From Candidatus Parcubacteria bacterium (GTDB lineage: Bacteria > Patescibacteriota > Minisyncoccia > JAHIHE01 > JAGLIN01), in the NCBI GenBank assembly GCA_023142975.1, contig JAGLIN010000013.1:1-20469 (forward strand): DNA of 20,469 nucleotides. Reading direction: 5' to 3'. A program made the position numbers and the translations under genes. The notes beneath the pieces are model-generated. The model was not told the DNA's origin, ran no database searches, and saw nothing but the letters and a program-made list of their open reading frames with translations. Below are positions 8,001 to 15,141 of the stretch, piece after piece (position 1 is the stretch's first letter; each line of letters begins with the position of its first letter).

Positions 8001-8105
8001 ATTATTAATTGCTTGGCAAGAAATGAGAGAAAAATTAAAAAGTACCGCCAGGATTAAAATAGCAGTTATTGTTTTTAAATTTTTTTTAATTATTACATCT
8101 TTCAT
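5022..8105 (-). CDS. Exported PGRP-type amidase / 60-residue repeats / SpoIID-type lytic transglycosylase
   Basis: A 1027-residue exported bifunctional wall hydrolase. Residues 8-32 form a signal sequence; LISC ending at 30 could be a lipobox. Residues 38-235 are an Amidase_2/PGRP domain that would cut between MurNAc and the stem peptide. The zinc ligands are H69 (IIHHTA), H204 (GHRD) and C212 (NCPGDELY), with Y108 in GWNDIGYNY. Residues about 245-710 hold eight repeats, exactly 60 residues long between about 361 and 660, of the form YPDGTLI...VYLIENGKKRxITS..LFE.LGY.W.DV. A poly-Asn linker covers 712-738. Residues about 740-1027 are a SpoIID domain with the probable catalytic E857 (GISEAADSSPTEYLKAFSAI) and HGAGMS at 991-996. 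All key residues are present. Starts with ATG; no Shine-Dalgarno site. It is followed 9 bases later by the WecG-Nudix gene. Confidence 0.9.
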   Translation of the reverse strand: MKDVIIKKNLKTITAILILAVLFNFSLISCQAINNLDIPKIIYRSQWGANEEKVISSIEYARTNKFIIHHTASSKLVPDSDGSGEYKNMVNNIFLYHINGRGWNDIGYNYLVDPNGNIYEGRGGGNGVIGVHAGSYNTGSVGISVLGTYGGNVKGEYLSNSLTYNIIKSLEKLIGWVAANNSITLNKINSQNSKGENIDGVVGHRDVSATNCPGDELYQKLDSIQNDAITYANTYKNYAYQIGGDKAIYILADGYKMKFNSAKELPTAYRNNIIKPISVAQLEMYKYKNVVIYPDGSLLQKFDAPTVYYLENGKKRALSMSGEEFIKMGFKIEDLKNVFESDLKIYGDSAIIKYGPDGSLLSDKNGNIYFIEKGQKRKFTSARLFEYLNYQWADVKKSLEINFYLESLDMIYPDGTLVMNDKNNKVYLIENKQRREITSLVLFDILNYEWKNVISITEDEMDHFPTGTKMTYPNGTLIKAKDSAAIYLIKSGKRREITSLTLFEKLDYERKDVINIEADEINNHPAGDHILYPDSTLIKSVNDPGIYLLEAGQKRKVTSLVLFEKLGYSWNDVLSLHPDEFKDYPDGKNLTYPDGTLIRRKDYPVVYKIENGTKKRFTSLALFKATKNDWAAILDLSKEEFMAYPDGGILKYPEGTLIKQTDGDKIYVMKNSNAEWIKSMEEFLAAKYKLSNVLEITAEEMSLYIDVEKKEINNNSVDDSENVKNNDVNNTTNNTNNEPLMRVAIYSTTSEDIVITANGNYTVNYYNSNNTISKTENKSSGEQTVISYFNSANYLKFIPANENVILEVLSYKDLSWNKEINDNKFRGNIEINYSNTSDKLWVVNELLLEDYAKGISEAADSSPTEYLKAFSAIARTYAMSYIQKGGKHIGEPFYLKNSRNDNGNDQHYKGYNFEMRAPQIVAANELTAGYIINYNDSPIVAAYSSDSGGVTKSGCTALSANYCSADYAYLNGEARDPENTEHDPAKIAASHGAGMSAVGAYQMAEDGSSWQEIIKHYYLGVEVEKYY

Positions 8106-8131
8106 ATCAAAATAAATTTGTATAAATTATT

Positions 8132-8254
8132 TGTCATCTCAAAATGAGCGAAGCGATTGAGAGATTTAAGAGCTATTTAAATTTCATCTAAATGTACATT
8201 ATCTCCGCATAGTAACATTCTTAGATTTCTCGCCTTAAAGGGCTTGAAATGACA
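8132..8254. repeat. Intergenic TGTCAT...ATGACA inverted repeat
   Basis: TGTCAT (8132-8137) and ATGACA (8249-8254) bound a 123-base element. Inside, GAGAGATTTAAGA on the left pairs imperfectly with TCTTAGATTTCTC on the right. It occupies most of the gap between the metallopeptidase stop and the amidase-SpoIID start. Confidence 0.7.
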
Positions 8255-8269
8255 GGAGATAAAGATTTT

Positions 8270-10072
8270 TTATTTTATATCTTCCCCATCAGAATATAAG
8301 CTTAATTCTTTATCTGAAACCGAAATTATATTATTCCATTTGTATCCAAGATAAACAAAAACCTTTTCCGATGTTATCCATTTTTTATTTCCATTTTCAA
8401 TTAAATAAACTTTATAGCCGCCTCCCCTTATTAAACTGCCGTTTTGTTTTAAGTTTGAATTTACGGCGTAAATATTTTCTCCGTTTTCAAATATTTCTAA
8501 CTCACTTTGTAGAACCAATACAACATTCTCCCATTTATATCCGTTTGAAATAAAAGCATTAATATCGGTTATCCATCTTTTTTTGTTATTTTCAATAAAA
8601 TAAACCTTAGGGCTTTCAATGGATTTTAAAATAGATCCGCTGGATTGTGTTTTTTTCTCAACTGTTTCGGCGGAAATGGAGAAAGAGTAGCTATTAATAG
8701 CAGCTCCATTATTGTAAATTTGTTTTTGACTACTTGGGATTAATAGCACGGAAGAAACATTTATTCCAAAATCAGCCATAGTTAGCCTCGCGTCCTGAGT
8801 TTTATTTAAATTGATATAATTTACTTTTTTGGTCCCATCATTATAAAAAACAATATAAGGAACCGAAAAGATTCCTATATCGTCTCCGTCAAAACTAATT
8901 TCAATGATATTTTTTTTATAGCTATTTCCGACAGCTTTAAATTCGTAATATTCACAACTCCAATCTTTTATTGAAGAAGTAATATTTGCTTCTGTATAAT
9001 CGTCTACTTTATAACTCTTCGTCGGACTAAAATGGAAATTCTGATAAGAAAGATTTGAATTAAAATAGCCGTATCTGTTACCAGCTGACAATGTTTTGTC
9101 ATTTAGATAATTCGCGACTGTCCAATCTGTAAATATATCTCTAAAATTTATATTTGAATGATTTAAATCAATTAAAGCATCGTTTATGCTTTCTATTCCA
9201 GATTTATTATTGTTTATCATTAATTTAAAAATTGTTTTTCCAAAACGGTCAGCCAAATATTGGGAAAACAGATTAACGGAAGAATAATCAATGATTTTAT
9301 TTTTCCATTCAACAAGAGAATCTGTCTGATCTTTCAAAAAATTATCAACTCTTGCCTTGAGATTGCTATTTGAATAATTATCATCGTATCCGATTGCCGT
9401 AGAAACATATTCAGATCTCCCTTCGTTTAACCAAACATCATCATTAATTCCGTGTAGTTTCATTTTATAGTTCCAGGTAATCATATGTTGAAATTCATGT
9501 GCGAGAAAACTTTCCATTCTTTGATCATCCATAAAAGCCGCATTTAAGTAAAGTATCTCTCTCTCATTGCTTTTTCTGTCAGAAATATTCTCTTTTTTAT
9601 ACTCGTCGTTTGGATTAAAATAGCCTCCGACATTTTCCCTTGTTTTAGTAAATAGAATTGTAACTCTGCTGTCATTGTCAATTCCCGGGTTCCATTCGTA
9701 TCCAAAAAGCGCTCTCGTTTTTGGATAGATTACATTATCAAAACTTGTTGCTAATGAATTTAAATCAATATTAAATCCCAGCTTAGAGCTATTAGATAAG
9801 CTATTATAATAATTATCTTCCACATAAAAATACGCGTTCGCGCTGATGTTTTTCAAGGTTGCTGATATCTCTGAACGGTTATTATAGTCATAAGAAGAAT
9901 CAATGAGAAAATTCTGACTTTCCTCAAGTTCATAAGCTTTAGTTGTTTTTACGGATGAAGATGTTGAAAATATTAGAATTACAAAAAATAACGCAACACA
10001 AAAAAACAGTTTTAATCTAAAAACCGCCAGTTCATCCCTCCTGATAATGTTTATATTTTTTACAAGGTTCAT
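8270..10072 (-). CDS. Secreted HEFQH zinc metallopeptidase with two C-terminal surface repeats
   Basis: A probable extracellular zinc endopeptidase of 600 residues. A basic N-terminus is followed by a hydrophobic segment at about 19-37 and then an SSSVKTTKA-type cleavage region. AHEFQHMITW gives zinc ligands H192 and H196 with catalytic E193. E217 in WLNEGRSEY is the likely third ligand, 20 residues after H196, which fits gluzincins and resembles the M30 (hyicolysin) group. Residues about 370-470 look like a beta-rich domain. Residues 478-600 carry two copies of the repeat found in the neighbouring amidase-SpoIID protein (VYFIENNKKRWIT, VYLIENGNKKWITS). This implies a shared surface location or partner. 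The ATG lies 15 bases after the DUF3795-like stop. No Shine-Dalgarno site precedes it, but AGGAGG occurs in codons 11-12 with a CTG six bases later, so an alternative start is possible. The substrate is unknown. Confidence 0.82.
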   Translation of the reverse strand: MNLVKNINIIRRDELAVFRLKLFFCVALFFVILIFSTSSSVKTTKAYELEESQNFLIDSSYDYNNRSEISATLKNISANAYFYVEDNYYNSLSNSSKLGFNIDLNSLATSFDNVIYPKTRALFGYEWNPGIDNDSRVTILFTKTRENVGGYFNPNDEYKKENISDRKSNEREILYLNAAFMDDQRMESFLAHEFQHMITWNYKMKLHGINDDVWLNEGRSEYVSTAIGYDDNYSNSNLKARVDNFLKDQTDSLVEWKNKIIDYSSVNLFSQYLADRFGKTIFKLMINNNKSGIESINDALIDLNHSNINFRDIFTDWTVANYLNDKTLSAGNRYGYFNSNLSYQNFHFSPTKSYKVDDYTEANITSSIKDWSCEYYEFKAVGNSYKKNIIEISFDGDDIGIFSVPYIVFYNDGTKKVNYINLNKTQDARLTMADFGINVSSVLLIPSSQKQIYNNGAAINSYSFSISAETVEKKTQSSGSILKSIESPKVYFIENNKKRWITDINAFISNGYKWENVVLVLQSELEIFENGENIYAVNSNLKQNGSLIRGGGYKVYLIENGNKKWITSEKVFVYLGYKWNNIISVSDKELSLYSDGEDIK

Positions 10073-10087
10073 TTTTGTTTTATTTTT

Positions 10088-10315
10088 TTATTCTTTGTAA
10101 AAATCTAAAGTTTCTTTTACAATTGGTCCTTCTTTATAATTTAAATCACAAGGAAATTCTTTGCACTCAAAACACAAACTTACGTCCTTTTCTTCAGCAC
10201 ATTTTGGAATTGGGCAAAATTCGTTTGGCTCACAGCCTGGGCATTTTTTGTTTGTATATTTTGGACATTTAAAACACGCCAATCCACAAACTCCTAATTT
10301 ATTTTCTTCTTGCAT
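10088..10315 (-). CDS. Small cysteine-rich DUF3795-like protein
   Basis: A 75-residue protein with ten cysteines: C10, C14, C17, C25, C28, C34, C39, C48, C51 and C56. The opening CGLACFKCPKY and the following CPGC, CPIPKC and CFECKEFPC match the pattern I associate with DUF3795, a family of unknown function thought to bind metal or an iron-sulfur cluster. There is no signal peptide, so it is likely cytoplasmic. It lies immediately upstream of the metallopeptidase with a 15-base gap, so the two may share a transcript. The ATG start is clear, but no Shine-Dalgarno site is visible. A palindromic element and a tRNA gene lie further upstream, with no room for another gene. Confidence 0.75.
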   Translation of the reverse strand: MQEENKLGVCGLACFKCPKYTNKKCPGCEPNEFCPIPKCAEEKDVSLCFECKEFPCDLNYKEGPIVKETLDFYKE

Positions 10316-10337
10316 AGAAATTATTTAATGAATATTC

Positions 10338-10438
10338 TGGAGTGTAGAACGAGCCACAGCGAAGTTCTACTGAAATATCATAAAATTAAATTTTATCGTT
10401 CTTCGGTTGAACTTCGTTGCGACTCGTTCAACGCTCCA
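10338..10438. repeat. TGGAG...CTCCA inverted repeat, copy A
   Basis: This 101-base element runs from TGGAGTGTAGAACGAG to CTCGTTCAACGCTCCA, with arms of about 48 bases around an AT-rich centre (TAAAATTAAATTTTA). An inverted copy lies at 15142-15243. It sits between the tRNA-Gly 3' end and the DUF3795-like gene and could form a long hairpin in the tRNA transcript. Confidence 0.85.
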
Positions 10439-10470
10439 AATGCACAGTTTAAATGTTAATATAACGCAGA

Positions 10471-10542
10471 GCGGGTAACGGGAATCGAACCCGTGTCTTC
10501 AGCTTGGAAGGCTGACATAATAAGCCATTATACGATACCCGC
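10471..10542 (-). tRNA. tRNA-Gly (anticodon TCC)
   Basis: A 72-base cloverleaf. The acceptor stem GCGGGTA pairs with TACCCGC over 7 bp. The anticodon arm is TCAGC-CTTCCAA-GCTGA, giving anticodon TCC. The T arm is ACGGG-TTCGATT-CCCGT, and the D arm contains TAATGGC with a short stem. It closely resembles the E. coli glycine TCC tRNA. The discriminator base is T, as expected for glycine in bacteria. CCA is not encoded (TCTG follows), so the cell must add it. Confidence 0.96.
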
Positions 10543-10552
10543 GGATTTGTTT

Positions 10553-10581
10553 ATTATAGCAAGATGAATAATAGATAGCAA
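10553..10581 (-). promoter_or_regulatory. Sigma70-type promoter of tRNA-Gly
   Basis: On the minus strand TTGCTA (10581-10576), a 17-base spacer and a perfect TATAAT (10558-10553). The predicted start near 10546 leaves a 5' leader of only a few bases before the mature tRNA end at 10542. Confidence 0.7.
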
Positions 10582-10604
10582 GGACAAGTTTGTAATTTAT
10601 TTAC

Positions 10605-10744
10605 TGTCATTGCGAGAAGCCTGAGAGAGCGTAGCGAACGAAATGGCGACGAAGCAATCCCGTAGCTACGCGCAAAAGGCTTAGTTGCGGGATTGCTTCG
10701 TCGCTTCACTACGCTATCGCTCCGTTACGCTCCTCGCAATGACA
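10605..10744. repeat. TGTCATTGCGAG-type inverted repeat
   Basis: This 140-base palindromic element lies between the ATPase 3' end and the tRNA promoter. Its arms of about 58 bases share TGTCATTGCGAG at the ends and GCGACGAAGCAATCCCG at the inner edge. The pattern resembles a dispersed repeat seen in many bacterial genomes. It may act as a hairpin barrier after the ATPase operon, but it lacks a T tract. Confidence 0.85.
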
Positions 10745-10764
10745 AGCATAATGGCAATTCAAAA

Positions 10765-13251
10765 TTACTTCCCTCCTATTTCCGACCTCTCTCTAATCTC
10801 CCTCTCAATAACTTCTCTATCCCGACCATATTTCAAAGTAGATAATTTCTTAATCGCTTTCGCCAGCTCCCTGCTTCCTTTTTCAGGCGGATATGTCGCC
10901 ATATTAAATCCTTCACTGATCGTTCCGTTCATCATTAATTTTACATAGGCGTTGTAATTATCAATATTGATCAAATCCTGTTCGTTGAAATTTGGTATGA
11001 ATTGTTTTGTCATAAATTCCGCGTCTTCCGGTCCGATTCTAAACGAAACTATTGTTCCGACATTTCCAAAAACTGACTTTTGTATTTCCTCGGGAAGCTG
11101 TCCTAAAAACTGATGCGCGATATTAAGAACCAAGCGATACTTTCTTGCTTCCGAAAGAATTGTGGAGATACTATCTGTTGTAAAGTTTTGAAACTCATCA
11201 ATATATAAATAAAAATCTTTTCTTTCTTCTTGTGGAATGTCTGTTCTGCTTAAAGAGGAAACGAGAATTTTTCCGACAATTACAAGTCCTAATAAATAAG
11301 CATTCATCTCGCCAATTTTTCCTTTAGATAAATTAACCAAAATAATTTTTCTGTTGTCCATAATCTCTCGAAAATTGATGGAGCTTTTCTGCTGTCCGAT
11401 AATCGGCCGCATTGTGTCGTTGGAAATAAATTGCGTTAACTTGCTTGTGATATAGGGAACCATATTTGCCAGCGCCGCTTCGCCGCCCGCTTTTTCCGCT
11501 TCCTTTTCCCAGAAATTTTTAACAATGTAATTTTGGCATTTTGATAATTTGTATTTTCTAAAATCGGCGTCGGCAAGAACCTTTGAAATTTCAATTAAAG
11601 TAGAACCTGACGCAGGATCGTCCATAATAAGCAACATCGCGTTTCTCATATACTGCTCAAACATTGGTCCACCTGTTGCTTTCAAATCATACAGCTTATC
11701 AAATATCTTAATCATTTCATTGATCACGAATGTTTTTTGTTCCGGATAATTCTCGTCATATTCAAGCAGATTTAAACCAAGAGGATTTTGGATATTGGAA
11801 GGATCAAATAAAATAACATCGTCCGCTCTTTCTTTTGGAACACATTCTAAAGCGCTCTCCACTAAATCGCCATGCGGATCAATAACACAAAGTCCATCGC
11901 CATTTTTAATGTCCTGTTTGATAAGCTCTCCCAAAAACGCTGACTTTCCAGTTCCAGTCTGTCCAATCGTGTACATATGCCGCCGGCGATCGTCTTTCCC
12001 TATTTTTATTTCAGTTTTATCTCCGCGATAATTGTTGTATCCCAAAAGCAATCCTTCGTCTACAATATTATTTGGCGCTGGCGCTTGTTTAGACTTTAAC
12101 CATTTTATCTGCGGCGTTTCCGTGGTTGCGATTGGAAAATGAAAAATGCTTGATAATTCTTCCGTGTTTAAAATTATTTTTCTGCTTTTTTCAAAACTTC
12201 TAAAAATAAAATTATAAATGGTTTTGTTTAAAAATCTCGCTTTATTTAAAAATGTTTCTGTAATTTTCAATGAATTGAGGTTTGGAGCGTTAAATTGCGA
12301 GAATGAATTTTCCAATTCTTTCAATAACATTTGCGCCTTTTCTTTTGTTTGCGCTGATGTTACTAATCGCACATTTGTTTCAAAACCGATTTTGGTTGAT
12401 TTTGTTTCTACCGCTTTTATAGTTTCTTCTTGTTCGGGAGTAAGATTGATTTGCGTTTCTTCTTGCTTGCGCTGTTCATCTGTTTTGCCTCCTGCAAAAA
12501 ATATGCCGACAAGTTCTTTTATTGCCTTTACTAAAAACGAAGACTCCGTATGTCCGCTTTCGAATCCTTTCCCCTTTTGCATTAATCTTATCGTATCTTT
12601 GCTTTCTTTTTGCCAAATATTCCCAATCGGTTTTATAATAATTTGTAAAGCAGCCCCTTCTCCGTTTGGAATTTTGCTAAAAGCATTCGTTATATTTAAT
12701 AAGGGATCGGTTTCCAATTGCTGGTATGTTTTAATGGGAAAAATGTGCCGTTTTTTTAGGGTCATATATGAAGCTGCTGATCCGCCGTTTGGAACAAAAA
12801 TATTATAATCGTCAACTCTTTTTATTTCTGCGTCTTGATAAAAACTGTTGATTTGTTTTTCAATAATTGACTGAAACTTTTTAGGAACGGATACATAGAA
12901 AAATATTTCTTTGCTATCAATTGGCGTGGCGATTTCAAACGATAAGTAGAATGGCCCATAAATAATCTTTTTCGCCATCTCTTCCCGAATATTGCTCAAA
13001 CTGGAAAACAACTGTTCCATAATAGAAATATATTCTTTCTGTTCTTCTTTTTTATCTTGAGACTGCTTCTCTATATTTTTGGCAACTGAAACTTGCAAAA
13101 TTACCATATTGAGAGATCTGGTAATTTGTCCCGATTTGGCAAGTTTTATTTTAGCGTAAATAAGCGCTATTAAAACAATAAAAAGCGCCGCAAGAACTAC
13201 GAGGTCAAAAAGTACTAATTCTATAATGTAATCACCGATTTGAATTTCCAT
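10765..13251 (-). CDS. Membrane-anchored VirD4/TraG/HerA-like ATPase
   Basis: An 828-residue P-loop ATPase of the type IV coupling protein/HerA-FtsK superfamily, expected as a hexameric motor at the membrane. One membrane segment covers about 10-32. Residues about 60-380 form an N-terminal region I cannot assign, with a charged patch near 255-285. The ATPase core follows: Walker A GQTGTGKS at 430-437, CVIDPHGD at 455-462, Walker B YLYIDEFQNF at 681-690 (D685, E686) and sensor-like NIAHQFLGQLP at 710-720. The tail 790-828 is charged. The core matches proteins annotated as type IV secretion DNA-binding (TrwB/TraD) in Patescibacteria. It is the last gene of the region 3 run. Without a relaxase or VirB4 in view, DNA transfer is only one possibility. 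Starts with ATG, preceded by a weak GAGA. Confidence 0.87.
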   Translation of the reverse strand: MEIQIGDYIIELVLFDLVVLAALFIVLIALIYAKIKLAKSGQITRSLNMVILQVSVAKNIEKQSQDKKEEQKEYISIMEQLFSSLSNIREEMAKKIIYGPFYLSFEIATPIDSKEIFFYVSVPKKFQSIIEKQINSFYQDAEIKRVDDYNIFVPNGGSAASYMTLKKRHIFPIKTYQQLETDPLLNITNAFSKIPNGEGAALQIIIKPIGNIWQKESKDTIRLMQKGKGFESGHTESSFLVKAIKELVGIFFAGGKTDEQRKQEETQINLTPEQEETIKAVETKSTKIGFETNVRLVTSAQTKEKAQMLLKELENSFSQFNAPNLNSLKITETFLNKARFLNKTIYNFIFRSFEKSRKIILNTEELSSIFHFPIATTETPQIKWLKSKQAPAPNNIVDEGLLLGYNNYRGDKTEIKIGKDDRRRHMYTIGQTGTGKSAFLGELIKQDIKNGDGLCVIDPHGDLVESALECVPKERADDVILFDPSNIQNPLGLNLLEYDENYPEQKTFVINEMIKIFDKLYDLKATGGPMFEQYMRNAMLLIMDDPASGSTLIEISKVLADADFRKYKLSKCQNYIVKNFWEKEAEKAGGEAALANMVPYITSKLTQFISNDTMRPIIGQQKSSINFREIMDNRKIILVNLSKGKIGEMNAYLLGLVIVGKILVSSLSRTDIPQEERKDFYLYIDEFQNFTTDSISTILSEARKYRLVLNIAHQFLGQLPEEIQKSVFGNVGTIVSFRIGPEDAEFMTKQFIPNFNEQDLINIDNYNAYVKLMMNGTISEGFNMATYPPEKGSRELAKAIKKLSTLKYGRDREVIEREIRERSEIGGK

Positions 13252-13277
13252 AAAATTATCTCAATATTTTATTATTT

Positions 13278-13447
13278 TGTCATTCCCGCGAAGGCGGGAA
13301 TCCAGGTGAAGTATTATTGAATATTACCTCTAAAATAAAAATTTTGAAAATAAATTAATAGTAATATTTTATGATATCTCAATTGTTATAATAATACTTA
13401 CAATCTGAAGATATTTCATCTGGATCCCCGCCTCCGCGGGGATGACA
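13278..13447. repeat. TGTCATTCCCGCG-type inverted repeat
   Basis: A 170-base element bounded by TGTCAT and ATGACA. Its arms of about 32 bases contain GGCGGGAATCCAGGTGAA on the left and the matching TTTCATCTGGATCCCC on the right. The middle is AT-rich and mostly unpaired. It ends 3 bases from the stop of the 139-residue gene, the same geometry as the element at 3656-3812. Confidence 0.85.
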
Positions 13448-13450
13448 ACT

Positions 13451-13870
13451 CTAAATCTCCTTCAACTTCCCCTTCTCCACCAATTCGCTCCGCAACTCCC
13501 CAACTAACCTGTCATGCAATTCGTCCAACAAATAAGCGTCGTTTAAATTTCTGGCCACTTTGATGCTGTGCCCGATTCCTTTTTCAAACGCTAAGACAAC
13601 AAGAACTTTCACTTGTCTTGCGGTGTCAAGATTTTTTATTTCCTTGGCGTCGTTTTTTATTTCTTTCGTTTTCTCGTCATCAGTCGTAATCGCGGTTGTT
13701 GTTTGCTGGGTTGGAATTGTTTGAGATTGTTGTTCTCCTAAATTCTCTTTCGTAATTTCCGCTTCTCTACTCTCAATTCCCACGCTTTCAATCGCCGCCC
13801 TTTTCTCTGCTAATTCTTTTTCTAATTTTTCTATTTCTTGTATTTTTATATTTTCATTTGATTCTGGCAT
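13451..13870 (-). CDS. Hypothetical charged protein upstream of the ATPase
   Basis: Not recognised. The frame opens with a TTG at 13879, but the ATG at 13870 is the more likely start, giving 139 residues. Neither has a Shine-Dalgarno site. Residues 1-30 form an acidic/basic amphipathic helix (EIEKLEKELAEKRAAIE). Residues about 45-70 are a Thr/Gln-rich disordered linker (QSQTIPTQQTTTAITTDD). Residues about 80-139 form a compact helical domain with ARQVKVLVVLAFEKGIGHSIKVARNLNDAYLLDELHDRLV. No signal peptide or membrane segment is present. The gene lies just before the VirD4-like ATPase, separated by a palindromic element, so it may belong to the same system as a cytoplasmic adaptor. That role is inference only. 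Confidence 0.65.
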   Translation of the reverse strand: MPESNENIKIQEIEKLEKELAEKRAAIESVGIESREAEITKENLGEQQSQTIPTQQTTTAITTDDEKTKEIKNDAKEIKNLDTARQVKVLVVLAFEKGIGHSIKVARNLNDAYLLDELHDRLVGELRSELVEKGKLKEI

Positions 13871-13879
13871 AGTAAACAA

Positions 13880-13919
13880 GTTAAAAGTTAAAAAGTTTAT
13901 AAAGTTAAAAAGTTAAAAC
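13880..13919. repeat. AGTTAAAA simple repeat
   Basis: Four to five loose copies of AGTTAAAA, some with an extra A or a substitution, lie just upstream of the 139-residue gene. This is an AT-rich low-complexity tract with no hairpin potential that I can see. Confidence 0.6.
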
Positions 13920-13930
13920 TGAGCTAAATT

Positions 13931-14001
13931 TGTCATCCTGAGCTTGTCGAAGGATGATAAATTTGGCGTGCTTCCCACCCTTCGACAAGCTCAGGATGAC
14001 A
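13931..14001. repeat. TGTCATCCTGAGC-type perfect inverted repeat
   Basis: A 71-base element with perfect 23-base arms, starting TGTCATCCTGAGCTTGTCGA and ending with its complement. The loop is about 25 bases. It is the most regular of the TGTCAT...ATGACA elements here, and a type I have seen widely in bacterial genomes. Confidence 0.9.
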
Positions 14002-14033
14002 ATATTGTTTTGATAATGTCTAATCACATAACC

Positions 14034-14056
14034 GAGACGCGATAAATCGCCGTCTC
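14034..14056. repeat. GAGACG palindrome
   Basis: GAGACGCGAT (14034-14043) pairs with ATCGCCGTCTC (14046-14056), with one bulged C and a 2-base spacer. It is a separate small palindrome type beside the larger element at 13931-14001. The ends differ from TGTCAT. Confidence 0.6.
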
Positions 14057-14075
14057 TACATCTTGTATTTTCTAA

Positions 14076-15095
14076 TCAGCTTTTTTTCTCGCCAGGTCTT
14101 CCATTAAATAAATAAGCAATTGCTGGCATTTTTGCTCTAAAAATCCCTTCTGCGACTTTGTCTCTATTCTCTTCCTTAGAAAACCAAGAAAAAACTTTTA
14201 AAAGGGTTCCACCTCCAACAACTGCGCCAGCAGTCATCGCTCCTCCTTTTCCTATACAATCAAAAAGCGCTTTAGTCGCTCCAGGCGCTATACTTCCTAA
14301 TTCTATCACAGACGCCCATTCATATAATGCGACAGCAGCAGGTCCTAATACTACAGCGGCTAAAATCAAAACTCCTATTACCGCTCCAGCAGCTAATAAC
14401 TTCTTAAACAAGTCAGGATTTTTTTTATATATATCATTTAATTTGTCTAACAATTCCTTCACTTCTCCTTCGGCAACTTCTAATTGTTCTGCTGTCATAT
14501 CTTCAAGATCTTTTAAATATTTTTCAAAATCGCCTATTTGTCCCATAATTTTTTCCAATATTTCCATGGAAATTTCTCGATCTTCGTGTGTCTCCAATAA
14601 ATCGCCAAGTTTGTCTTCTCCAGCTTCTAAATAGTAATCTGCTTTTTCTATCTCTAAAGTATTTTTTGCGACATTTCTAAAAGACGACAACACATTTTTA
14701 AATTCACTTCGGTCGCCTAAATCTAAACTTGAAATATCAATCCCGCCATCCAATTGGCTTTGGATATTACTTACAATATCTCCTCTCTCTTCAACAAACG
14801 CTCTATTTTTTATTTTCAGTTCTTTTTGATATGCTCTGAGTTCCTTTGTTTTTTCCGTTAGATCTTCTGGAAGCTCAACATTCTTTTCTAAATCTCTTTC
14901 TAATTTTTCTCTTTTTTCTTTTACAATTTTTGTTCTTTCTTCTTCGGATTTATTTTTCCAGTTTTCTACTCTTTTTTCACTTTCACTTCCAAATTCCTCA
15001 TCTTCTTCAATCGCAATATCTACTTTATTTTCCAAATCCTCAAATTCCCCTACTTCGTTTTGAGTATCTGGTTGCAAAGGTTGTTCATTTTTCAT
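14076..15095 (-). CDS. Hypothetical coiled-coil protein with two C-terminal membrane segments
   Basis: Not recognised. The open frame extends upstream to a TTG at 15173 inside a palindromic repeat, so I take the ATG at 15095 (339 residues). The ATG at 15113 is a second option. Neither has a clear Shine-Dalgarno site. In the 339-residue numbering, residues 1-40 are acidic and probably disordered. About 40-225 are highly charged helices with coiled-coil character (EKREKLERDLEKNVE). About 232-257 form a hydrophobic Ala/Val/Leu segment (AAGAVIGVLILAAVVLGPAA). About 282-304 are a Gly-rich hydrophobic segment (GGAMTAGAVVGGGTLL). The tail is basic. The layout suggests a large cytoplasmic head with a membrane hairpin. 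As the only multi-pass protein of the run, it could be the membrane partner of the VirD4-like ATPase, which is inference. Confidence 0.7.
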   Translation of the reverse strand: MKNEQPLQPDTQNEVGEFEDLENKVDIAIEEDEEFGSESEKRVENWKNKSEEERTKIVKEKREKLERDLEKNVELPEDLTEKTKELRAYQKELKIKNRAFVEERGDIVSNIQSQLDGGIDISSLDLGDRSEFKNVLSSFRNVAKNTLEIEKADYYLEAGEDKLGDLLETHEDREISMEILEKIMGQIGDFEKYLKDLEDMTAEQLEVAEGEVKELLDKLNDIYKKNPDLFKKLLAAGAVIGVLILAAVVLGPAAVALYEWASVIELGSIAPGATKALFDCIGKGGAMTAGAVVGGGTLLKVFSWFSKEENRDKVAEGIFRAKMPAIAYLFNGRPGEKKS

Positions 15096-15141
15096 AGCAC
15101 CAAAATTAAACATAATTATATTTATTAAAATTATCGCATTA

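Noticed and set aside
10445..10470. Encoded CCA tail for tRNA-Gly
   Set aside because: The bases after the discriminator read CTG on the tRNA strand, so CCA is not encoded.
10685..10948. Plus-strand frame of 87 codons next to the ATPase 3' end
   Set aside because: Its first part is repeat sequence (10605-10744) and the rest overlaps the ATPase gene on the other strand.
12218..12808. Plus-strand frame of 196 codons opposite the VirD4-like ATPase
   Set aside because: It lies wholly within a gene with Walker motifs on the other strand and shows no ribosome binding site or recognisable domain.
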